The notes under the pieces are model-generated. The model made no database searches and was not told the origin of the DNA. It worked only from the letters and a program-made list of their open reading frames with translations. A DNA stretch of 6,207 nt from the NCBI GenBank assembly GCA_030830245.1, contig JAURNJ010000129.1, forward strand, positions 1 to 6,207, read 5' to 3'. The translations under genes were made by a program, and so were the position numbers. The DNA comes from Novosphingobium sp. Lineage in GTDB: Bacteria; Pseudomonadota; Alphaproteobacteria; Sphingomonadales; Sphingomonadaceae. This document shows positions 1 to 5,308 of the stretch, piece by piece (the stretch's first letter is position 1; the number at the start of each line of letters is the position of its first letter).

Positions 1-533
1 ACCCGCACCCAGGGCACGATTTCCAGCGCGCCCGAGGCGCTCTTGGCCAGAGTGCCCGATTCGGGCGGCGCGTGCCGGTCCTGAGTCACCACGGCGCAGG
101 CGTCGAAAGCAGCAGCGGAGCGCATGATCGCGCCGACGTTGTGCGGGTCGGTCACCTGGTCGAGCACGACCAGCGGCCGTGCGTTATCGCCGTTGAGCAC
201 GTCAGACAGGTAGATGTCGGGAAGCATGTCGCAATCGAGCACGAGGCCCTGATGCGGCGCATCGCGCGCGACAAGGCGGGCGAGATCGGCAGGAGATGCC
301 CACTCGACGGGGAAGTCTGCGGGCAGTTCACCATCCAGGGTTTCGATGCCCTCGCGCGTCGCCCACAACTTTCTGTGGCGACGCTCTGGGTTCATCAGTG
401 CCGCTTCGACCGCATGGCGGCCCCACAGCCGCGCTGCGCCCGTACTTGCCCTTCCGCTGCCGCGTCCGCCCTGCATGCGCCCGGCACGCCCGCGCAGCGC
501 CCGTTTGCCCTGAGCATCGCCGTGCTTGTTCAT
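1..533 (-). CDS. rlmB: 23S rRNA (guanosine-2'-O)-methyltransferase, RlmB/TrmH family (partial, C-terminus outside window)
   Basis: SpoU/TrmH-family SAM-dependent methyltransferase, which by family knowledge 2'-O-methylates a guanosine of 23S rRNA (G2251 in E. coli) in the cytoplasm. 177 residues are visible. Residues 1-33 form a basic Gly/Arg-rich tail, common in alphaproteobacterial members. About 37-100 is the L30-like substrate-binding domain, opening with LWGRHAVEAAL. From about 119 the SPOUT catalytic domain begins with motif 1, DQVTDPHNVGAIMRSAAAF (125-143), containing the conserved Asn132 and catalytic Arg138, followed by a family-like ALAKSASGALE-type stretch (here TLAKSASGALE). Motifs 2 and 3, which form the knotted SAM site, lie beyond the window. 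The ATG at 531-533 was chosen because an AAGGGAT ribosome-binding site lies about 6 nt upstream. The gene diverges from the tRNA-Tyr gene. The family is very likely; the exact G2251 specificity is inferred. Confidence 0.88.
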   Translation of the reverse strand, partial: MNKHGDAQGKRALRGRAGRMQGGRGSGRASTGAARLWGRHAVEAALMNPERRHRKLWATREGIETLDGELPADFPVEWASPADLARLVARDAPHQGLVLDCDMLPDIYLSDVLNGDNARPLVVLDQVTDPHNVGAIMRSAAAFDACAVVTQDRHAPPESGTLAKSASGALEIVPWVR

Positions 534-562
534 TATCGATCCCTTTGGCCTGTGGCACCCCA

Positions 563-591
563 TTGACAGGAAAGCCTTGGTTCGCCAATAG
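563..591 (+). promoter_or_regulatory. Possible promoter for tRNA-Tyr
   Basis: A perfect TTGACA at 563-568 is followed after 17 nt by CAATAG (586-591), a weak -10 match. It points toward the tRNA-Tyr gene, whose 5' end is about 65 nt further on. A strong -35 with a poor -10 is common in alphaproteobacteria, so this is plausible but unproven. Confidence 0.35.
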
Positions 592-663
592 CCCGGCCTC
601 TCGGTCGGAGGGCGCCCTTGCGGCGCCAGCACAGCGGGTCTCCCGCAACCGGCGAAACGGTGT

Positions 664-749
664 GGACAGGTGGCCGAGTGGTTAAAGGCAGCAGACTGTA
701 AATCTGCCCGCGCAAGCGTACGTTGGTTCGAATCCAGCCCTGTCCACCA
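664..749 (+). tRNA. tRNA-Tyr (anticodon GUA)
   Basis: A complete class II tRNA can be folded by eye. The acceptor stem is GGACAGG (664-670) with CCTGTCC (739-745), followed by discriminator A746 and an encoded CCA at 747-749. The D arm contains GGCCGAGTGGTTAAAGGC. The anticodon stem GCAGA/TCTGC (691-695/703-707) closes the loop CTGTAAA, with anticodon GTA at 698-700. A long variable arm (708-721) with stem CGC/GCG fits bacterial tRNA-Tyr. The T arm is GTTGG/CCAGC around TTCGAAT. It charges tyrosine and reads UAU/UAC. It sits on the border between the housekeeping rlmB gene and the accessory region, a position typical of integration sites, but I found no second copy of its 3' end in the window. 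Confidence 0.97.
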
Positions 750-867
750 CCCGGTCTCTCAAGTCGTACGAGATTCGTTCTCCGAGGCGTGAATGGCGCC
801 TTTCCGCGCGCTTTTGGCAGTGATTGGCGAGCGCGGAGAGCGGCCTGTCATTACAATCGTCGCCAAT

Positions 868-895
868 TTGACCGTTTTTCTCTGGGGCCTATTTT
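868..895 (+). promoter_or_regulatory. Candidate sigma70-like promoter upstream of the Rieske gene
   Basis: TTGACC at 868-873 and TATTTT at 890-895 are separated by 16 nt, in a locally AT-richer patch of otherwise GC-rich DNA. It is oriented toward the oxygenase gene, about 300 nt upstream of its start codon. It is a consensus match by eye only. Confidence 0.3.
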
Positions 896-971
896 CGGTG
901 TCGCCAATTGCGAGGGAGCCGTGTCTGGCATTGGGTTGCGTGGGCGAAGTGATGCAGGGCAGGGGGAGGCG

Positions 972-1001
972 TTTTCCGTTCAAGCTGACGCGAACGGAAA
1001 A
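972..1001. repeat. Perfect 10-bp inverted repeat (stem-loop)
   Basis: TTTTCCGTTC (972-981) and GAACGGAAAA (992-1001) are exact reverse complements around a 10-nt loop. There is no T-run after it in the sense needed for a plus-strand intrinsic terminator. Read on the minus strand, the hairpin ends in TTTTCCGTTC followed by no run of T beyond the stem. It could be an RNA structure, a protein-binding palindrome or a dispersed genomic repeat. Confidence 0.75.
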
Positions 1002-1030
1002 GCGACGCTCATGCGCCGCGCGGGCTAGTC

Positions 1031-1062
1031 GCGGCTTCCGATCCTTATTGATCGGAAACCGC
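1031..1062. repeat. Long inverted repeat (12 of 13 bp paired, 6-nt loop)
   Basis: Arm 1031-1043 (GCGGCTTCCGATC) pairs with 1050-1062 (GATCGGAAACCGC) with a single C-A mismatch, closing the loop CTTATT. This is the most stable structure in the gene-free stretch. It is not followed by a U-tract on either strand, so an intrinsic terminator is unlikely. Its inner core, TTCCGATC/GATCGGAA, resembles the core of the hairpin at 972-1001 (TTCCGTTC/GAACGGAA), so the two may be related elements. Confidence 0.8.
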
Positions 1063-1195
1063 TCTAGCGCGCGAGCAGCAAGAGCTCCTGATCCTTCCAG
1101 GCGATTGGAAGCGACTTGAGACCGAGCAGGGTTGATCGGTAATGGCGTGGTTGCCATTGCTGAACGTCGAACAAGTAGCGATGAGAGGATCTGGC

Positions 1196-2500
1196 ATGAC
1201 GCTCTATCATGACGGCGTTGGCAAGCTGCGCCACGAATTCCTTCCGGCGAGTGACTGGCTGGGCGAGGACGTGCCCCGGCTGGAGCGGGAACGGCTTTGG
1301 CCCAAGGTGTGGCAGGTCGCCTGCCGGGAAGAGGAAATCCCGAACATCGGCGATTTCGTCACCTACGAGATCGAGAATGATTCCTTCCTGATCGTGCGCG
1401 TGGCCGCCGACGAGATCCGGGCCTTCTACAATGTCTGTCCGCACCGCGGCCGGCGGCTCAAGACGGCATGGAACGGCAATGTCGCGAACGGCATCATGTG
1501 CCGGTTCCACGCCTGGCGTTTCGACCTGGAGGGCAAGGTCACCTACATCCCCAACGAAGAGGGCTGGGACGGCTGCCAGATGCCCGACAAGGATTCGCTG
1601 TCGCTGATCCAGCCGCGTGTCGGTACCTGGGGCGGGGCGGTTTGGCTGACGATGAACCCCGATTCTCCGCCGCTTCTCGAATACCTTTCGCCGGCGGCGG
1701 AGAAGCTCGACCCCTTCGATCTGCAGGATTGCCGGTCGCTGTGGTACAAGGTCCTGCACATCCCGGCGAACTGGAAAATCGTGCTCGAAGCCTTCATCGA
1801 GGCCTACCATACCGAAGGCACCCACCCCCAGCTCAACCGCTTCGGCTCAAGCAGCGGCGCGGGCGACCTCGATCAGGGCCTCCATTCGACCCACGGCTCG
1901 TTCACGATTGTGCCCAGTGACGATCTCGATCCGCGCCATCGCTGGTACGAGCGGATGAAGTGCCTGTCCGATGATCTCTATTCGATGTTCCTCGAGCCGT
2001 GCATGGCCGCATCCGAACGCGTGCTCACGCTGCCTGAAGACGCGACCGATGCCGACGTGTTCACCAATTACTGGAAATGGCACCGCGAGGAGATCGAGGC
2101 GCGCGGCCAGAAATGGCCGGCAAACCTCACACCGGCAGACATGGCGAGAACGGCCTGGCAGATATTCCCGAACACCAACATCCTGCCGACCGTGGACGGC
2201 GGGCTGTGGTATCGCTTCCGGCCCGATCCCGACAATCCGGAACACTCGATCATGGACGTGTGGGCGCTGGCGCGCTTTGCTCCCGGTGAGGAACCGCAGT
2301 CCAGGCGAGAGGTCTATCCCACGCTCGAATCGTTCAAGGGGCAGTGCCCTTTCCTCGAACAGGACTTCGAAAACCTGCTCGCGGTGCAGAAAGGCACCCG
2401 CTCGCGCGTGTGGAAGGGCGCGAACATCAACCCGCGCGAGGAAACCACCGTCTTCCACTTCCACAAGGCGATGCGCGAGTTTCTGGGCAAGGAAGGCTGA
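1196..2500 (+). CDS. Rieske [2Fe-2S] non-heme iron oxygenase, alpha (terminal oxygenase) subunit
   Basis: A complete 434-residue terminal oxygenase that would hydroxylate an organic substrate with O2 and electrons from a separate ferredoxin/reductase. The N-terminal Rieske domain (about 30-150) has C81-x-H83 in CPHRGRR and C102-x2-H105 in CRFHAW, the full cluster ligand set. The C-terminal catalytic domain (about 180-434) has NWKIVLEAFIEAYHTEGTHP, giving iron ligands H205 and H210; D390 in LEQDFENLLAVQKG is the likely third ligand. E202 occupies the position of the usual bridging Asp. ATG 1196 is preferred over the in-frame ATG at 1142 because GAGAGGA (1183-1189) lies 6 nt upstream and family similarity starts soon after. 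No signal peptide or membrane segment is seen. The SDR follows on the same strand. No beta subunit, ferredoxin or reductase is nearby, so the substrate remains unknown. Confidence 0.95.
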   Translation: MTLYHDGVGKLRHEFLPASDWLGEDVPRLERERLWPKVWQVACREEEIPNIGDFVTYEIENDSFLIVRVAADEIRAFYNVCPHRGRRLKTAWNGNVANGIMCRFHAWRFDLEGKVTYIPNEEGWDGCQMPDKDSLSLIQPRVGTWGGAVWLTMNPDSPPLLEYLSPAAEKLDPFDLQDCRSLWYKVLHIPANWKIVLEAFIEAYHTEGTHPQLNRFGSSSGAGDLDQGLHSTHGSFTIVPSDDLDPRHRWYERMKCLSDDLYSMFLEPCMAASERVLTLPEDATDADVFTNYWKWHREEIEARGQKWPANLTPADMARTAWQIFPNTNILPTVDGGLWYRFRPDPDNPEHSIMDVWALARFAPGEEPQSRREVYPTLESFKGQCPFLEQDFENLLAVQKGTRSRVWKGANINPREETTVFHFHKAMREFLGKEG

Positions 2501-2503
2501 GCG

Positions 2504-2656
2504 GTGAGTGCAACCCGACCTTCTGACAACATCCTCGTGGCTGACGCAAGCTGTTCGACGAGGAGGATGAACTCGCCCATGGTTCGTCACGCGGGACGTG
2601 CCCCGCTTCCAATTCGTGGGGCGGTATACGCGCGGCCCGATTGTGGGAGCAACTGA
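2504..2656 (+). CDS. Possible small ORF (50 aa), or decayed gene remnant, between oxygenase and SDR
   Basis: A GTG-initiated frame of 50 codons fills the gap between the oxygenase stop and the SDR start. GGAAGG (2491-2496) lies 7 nt before the GTG, ideal for a ribosome-binding site, and the stop TGA (2654-2656) ends one base before the SDR ATG, an arrangement that suggests translational coupling. A second in-frame ATG at 2567 is preceded directly by AGGAGG, too close to serve it. The product starts VSATRPSDNILVADAS and ends YARPDCGSN; it is Arg-rich, with no transmembrane segment or motif I recognise. The other two frames also show short protein-like patches (KLFDEEDELA, then WFVTRDVPRF further on), so the stretch may instead be the frameshifted tail of a lost gene. 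Function unknown. Confidence 0.35.
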   Translation: MSATRPSDNILVADASCSTRRMNSPMVRHAGRAPLPIRGAVYARPDCGSN

Positions 2657-2657
2657 G

Positions 2658-3401
2658 ATGAGCGGTAGCGAGAAGAGGCTTGCCTGGATCACTGGCGGGT
2701 CGAGCGGCATCGGCCTTGCCGCCGCACGCGAACTTGCCGGGGCAGGATATGCGGTGGCGCTGACCGGCAGGCGCGAACAGGCGCTGCAATCGGCCTGCGC
2801 TGAAATTGCAGCGGCAGGCGGCAGCGCCAGCTATGCCGTGGCCGATGTTTCCAGCGCCGAGCAGGTCAAGCGCGCGCATCGCGAGATCGTGGATCGGTGC
2901 GGCCCGGTTTCGGTGCTGGTCAACAGCGCGGGTTTCAACATCCCCGAACGCTCGTGGAGCACGCTGGTTAGCGAGGGCTTCGACGAGGCGATCGCGGGCA
3001 ACGTGAACGGCAGCCTTTATGCTATTCTCGAAGTGCTGCCGGGCATGCGCGCGATGCAGGATGGGCTGATCGTCAATCTCATTTCCGGGGCGGGGCGTTA
3101 TGTCTGGCCGGGGGCTGGTCCAGCCTATACCACCGCCAAGCACGCGGTTTTCGCGATGACGTCCAGCCTCAACATGGAAGAGGCCAGGAACGGCATACGC
3201 GCCTGCGCCCTGTGTCCGGGCGAGGTCGACACGCCGATCATGGACGCGCGGCCCCAGCCGCCGAGCGAGGACCAGCGAAGCCGCATGCTCTCTGCCAAGG
3301 ATATCGGCACGTTCATCCGCTACATTGCCGAGGCGCCGCCGACGATGAACTTCACCGAAGTCGTGATCATGCCAACCGGACATGTCCGCAAGGACGGCTG
3401 A
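2658..3401 (+). CDS. Short-chain dehydrogenase/reductase (classical SDR)
   Basis: A complete 247-residue cytoplasmic NAD(P)-dependent oxidoreductase, normal size for classical SDRs. The cofactor motif TGGSSGIG (12-19) sits after the first beta strand; the Arg pair in TGRRE (38-39), after the second strand, suggests NADP(H) preference. ADV (62-64) contacts the adenine in relatives. The NNAG motif is NSAG here (89-92). The catalytic tetrad is Asn115, Ser143, Tyr157 (YTTAK) and Lys161, followed by PG (187-188). ATG 2658 was chosen because GGGAGC lies 7 nt upstream and the Rossmann strand then starts at the usual distance; a GTG at 2598 in the same frame would add an unsupported 20-residue extension. 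It follows the Rieske gene on the same strand and probably interconverts an alcohol and a ketone in the same pathway (inferred). The specific substrate cannot be read from the sequence. Confidence 0.95.
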   Translation: MSGSEKRLAWITGGSSGIGLAAARELAGAGYAVALTGRREQALQSACAEIAAAGGSASYAVADVSSAEQVKRAHREIVDRCGPVSVLVNSAGFNIPERSWSTLVSEGFDEAIAGNVNGSLYAILEVLPGMRAMQDGLIVNLISGAGRYVWPGAGPAYTTAKHAVFAMTSSLNMEEARNGIRACALCPGEVDTPIMDARPQPPSEDQRSRMLSAKDIGTFIRYIAEAPPTMNFTEVVIMPTGHVRKDG

Positions 3402-3440
3402 AAGACTGGGTGGTGGTGGACGCGGTGCCTGTGCTCGCCT

Positions 3441-3721
3441 GTCACCCGCATGGGCGACCTGTGGCAGCTGGGTCGGCATCGCCTGCTGTGCGGCGATACC
3501 CGCTCGGCACAGGACATGGACCGTCTGATGGCTAGCGAGCGGGCGACCTCGTCTTCACGGATCCACCCTGCAACGTGGTATTCGACGGCAATGTCTGCGG
3601 GCTGGGCAGCGTGAAGCATCGCGAGTTCGCCTTTGCCTCGGGCGAGATGTCGAGGACCCAGTTCACCGGCTTCCTTGAAGAGACGCTCGGCAACATTGGC
3701 AGGGTCATGCGTGATGGCGCC
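3441..3721 (+). pseudogene. Fragment of a DNA modification methyltransferase (beta-class N6-adenine/N4-cytosine type), frameshifted and truncated
   Basis: Two frames together give a piece of a methyltransferase of the kind found on alphaproteobacterial mobile elements with ParB-like N-termini. Frame one (3441-3542) reads VTRMGDLWQLGRHRLLCGDT to MASER, typical of the linker before the catalytic domain. The match then moves to another frame from GDLVFTDPPCNV (3542-3577) through GNVCGLGSVKHREFAFASGE and ends at VMRDGA (3721). Reading GCGAC at 3543-3547 as GCGGAC would restore ERADLVFTDPP, so one lost G explains the shift. The catalytic motif IV, normally DPPY, is DPPC here (TGC at 3569-3571). 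The N-terminal domain and everything after RDGA are missing, so it cannot make an active enzyme. It begins just after the SDR stop and abuts the TolC fragment. Confidence 0.82.
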
Positions 3722-3730
3722 AGACGACAA

Positions 3731-4189
3731 TCAGGGCTGTTTTATCTCGATCGTGCGGGTGGCAGCGGCTCTCGGCGCGGGATCAATTGCCCAGTCATTG
3801 ATCGCGCCTTTCACCCGGTCAAAATTAGTTTCCGGATCGTAGGGCACGTCGACGTCGAGGCCAAGGTCGTGGGCTTCAGCTCTACCCGTGGCGGCGAGCA
3901 GGCTGAAACCGGCGACATAGGCGTTACGCCGCGCCGTGAAGAGACGCAGGCGGGCTCTCAGCAATTCCTGTTCGGCATCCAGTATGTCAAGAATCGTGCG
4001 GTTGCCCACGGTATTTTCCGCTCGTACGCCCATTAGGCTCAGCTCTGATGCATCGACGGCTATCTGGGTTGTGGCGATTATTTCTTCGGCCGCCCTCCAG
4101 GCCGAATAGGCCGCTCGGACCTCGGCTACGATCTCGCGCTCGATGGCGATCTCAATTTCCATCGCCTCGCTGGCACGGGCCTGCCTGTG
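3731..4189 (-). pseudogene. C-terminal fragment of a TolC-family outer membrane efflux/type I secretion protein
   Basis: About 150 residues on the minus strand match the C-terminal part of TolC-type proteins, outer-membrane barrel/tunnel channels that pair with RND or ABC export machinery. The visible part has a long amphipathic helix (AEVRAAYSAWRAAEE), then the hallmark NRTILDILDAEQELLRAR, then TARRNAYVAGFSLLAATGRA, and the tail DLGLDVDVPYDP typical of alphaproteobacterial members, ending TIEIKQP with stop at 3731-3733. The native C-terminus seems intact, but the signal peptide, barrel strands and first helical repeat are absent: similarity stops near 4180-4190, where the sequence becomes a molybdopterin oxidoreductase on the other strand. 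A frame continues to 4231, but that part is the antisense of the neighbour. Family call confident; non-functionality inferred from the truncation. Confidence 0.85.
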
Positions 4190-5088
4190 CCGCGCTCGCC
4201 GACGAGATCGAGGCGGGAAACCTGAAGGCACTCGTCGTTTTTGGCGGCAATCCCCTTATTTCGATCCCGCAGCCGGAACGGATCGCGCGCGCATTGGCCA
4301 GTCTCGATGTGCTCGTCGTAATCAACCCATTCGAGAACGCGATGACCCGGATGGCGACGCACGCGCTGCCTTCCGCCTGGATGCTCGAGCGCAGCGATAT
4401 TCGCCAGCGCCCCCAGTTGATCCAGTTTGCCCCGGCGCTCGTCGCTCCGCTCGGTGAAAGCAAGCCGGGGTGGTGGATCGTGGGCGCCATTGCCGAGCAG
4501 CTCGGGCTGGACATCTTCGGAGGCGAGACAACAATTGAGAGCCGCAGCGAACTCAGCCTCTATCGCCAGTTGTTCGAGCGCGCTCGCGTGTCGTTCGAAG
4601 ACCTTGAGGCGGCAGGTGTCTATGGCATCGAAACTCCGCGAATGGACGGATGGTTTCACACGTCGGTTTTGCGCGAGCGGGGCTGGCGACTATCGCCGCC
4701 TGCGATGATCGAGCGCTTGGAAAAGTTGGAAGACCAACCTCCAGCAAATGTCATGCTTGTCGCTGGACGGGTGGAATACGCCACCAATTCGATGGTGTTC
4801 CCCTCCGCAATTCGCCGCGAGACGACACCTCCCGCCATCCACGTTAGCGCGGACCTTTGCCAGGTAAACGCTCTTGCAGATGGAGATCTGGTCTGGATCA
4901 GCTCGAACGCGGGCCATCTCGACGGTACTGTCAGACTCGACCGCGCCCTCAAGGCAGGAACAGTATGGATGAATCACGGTTGGCTGGGGCGCAACGTGAA
5001 CCACCTTTTCGACACGGTGGATGTCGATCCGCTAACAACCCAGCCCTATTTTTCATCAGTGCCGGTTGCTTTGACAAAGCTTGGCTGA
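4183..5088 (+). pseudogene. C-terminal fragment of a molybdopterin-dependent oxidoreductase (DMSO reductase superfamily)
   Basis: About 300 residues correspond to the second half of a large molybdopterin oxidoreductase, a family usually 650-800 residues long. It opens with ALADEIEAGNLKALVVFGGN, the nucleotide-fold part that binds one arm of the pterin cofactor, followed by VVINPFENAMTRMATHALPS and LERSDI. The C-terminal cofactor-binding beta-barrel follows from about 4810 (IHVSADLCQVNALADGDLVW through NHGWLGRNVNHL to DPLTTQP), with stop at 5086-5088. No stop or frameshift interrupts this piece. The N-terminal [4Fe-4S] and catalytic domains are missing: upstream of about 4180 the frame is antisense to the TolC fragment. 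An in-frame ATG at 4048 exists only in that antisense stretch, so it is not a true start. It is almost certainly non-functional; substrate class cannot be assigned. Confidence 0.85.
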
Positions 5089-5308
5089 TTGTTTGACTTA
5101 CACATAGGAACGTATTCCGATCCAAAAGGCAGCTAGCTGATTGCGTGGTGTGAGACCTCCAATTTCAAGACAAAGTACTGTGACCCTACCGACTACCTCC
5201 GCCAAAATTGCAGTCATTCCCAAACTTCGGTCAGGCTTTCGGAACCTACCGTTCGGTCAGGTTCTCACAAATCCAGAAGTAGTCTGACACAACTCCTCCC
5301 GATGCTCG
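5089..5308. other. AT-richer convergent spacer
   Basis: No gene is seen in this 220-nt spacer between two convergent coding pieces. It is visibly more AT-rich than its surroundings. It holds a short perfect palindrome CAGCTAGCTG (5130-5139), a 10-bp direct repeat TTCGGTCAGG (5226-5235 and 5252-5261) and the larger palindrome annotated separately. No stem-loop followed by a T-run is present, so no obvious bidirectional terminator separates the two genes. Confidence 0.5.
5242..5264. promoter_or_regulatory. Operator-like palindrome with ACCG-TT-CGGT core
   Basis: GAACCT (5242-5247) and AGGTTC (5259-5264) are exact reverse complements flanking ACCG-TT-CGGT (5248-5257), with one extra C at 5258. 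The ACCGNNCGGT core is of a type often bound by TetR-family repressors. A half-site copy, TTCGGTCAGG, occurs 26 bp earlier. No U-tract follows on either strand, which argues against a terminator. No regulator gene or divergent promoter lies nearby, so any target gene may have been lost. Confidence 0.4.

Larger units (their letters stand above)
750..1195. other. Gene-free stretch between tRNA-Tyr and the Rieske oxygenase gene
   Basis: I see no supportable gene on either strand in these 446 bases; the open frames present have Arg/Ala/Ser-rich translations without recognisable motifs. The stretch holds four inverted repeats: 972-1001, 1031-1062, CTTCCA/TGGAAG at 1094-1111 and AATGGC/GCCATT at 1141-1158. 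Two weak sigma70-like promoters point at the oxygenase: TTGACC (868-873), a 16-nt spacer and TATTTT (890-895); and TTGAGA (1116-1121), an 18-nt spacer and TAATGG (1140-1145). If the first is used, the oxygenase mRNA would carry a structured leader of nearly 300 nt containing all four hairpins. Confidence 0.6.

Noticed and set aside
1031..1062. Intrinsic terminator
   Set aside because: Strong stem but no U-tract on either side, and the nearest upstream transcript (tRNA-Tyr) ends about 280 nt earlier.
793..1119. 108-codon plus-strand frame in the gene-free stretch
   Set aside because: No convincing ribosome-binding site, no domain, and the second half is Arg/Ala/Ser-rich and runs through the hairpins.
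1142..1195. Upstream ATG start for the Rieske oxygenase
   Set aside because: The 18 extra residues have no family similarity by eye, the start lies within an inverted repeat, and the ATG at 1196 has the better ribosome-binding site.
1064..1825. 253-codon minus-strand frame overlapping the oxygenase start
   Set aside because: Antisense to the Rieske domain; His/Arg/Asp-rich composition typical of mirrored codon bias.
2598..2657. Upstream GTG start for the SDR
   Set aside because: It would add 20 residues before a normal SDR N-terminus, and the ATG at 2658 has a good GGGAGC ribosome-binding site.
1847..2710. 287-codon open frame on the minus strand
   Set aside because: Fully antisense to the Rieske catalytic domain, which carries all expected ligands; no family features in the antisense product.
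2427..3479. 350-codon open frame on the minus strand
   Set aside because: It is antisense to the intact SDR and the end of the oxygenase. Its translation is rich in Arg/His/Ala with no motifs, a GC-rich shadow frame.
4048..4179. N-terminal extension of the molybdopterin oxidoreductase frame
   Set aside because: These codons are the antisense of the TolC fragment; the Arg/Pro-rich peptide has no resemblance to the oxidoreductase family.
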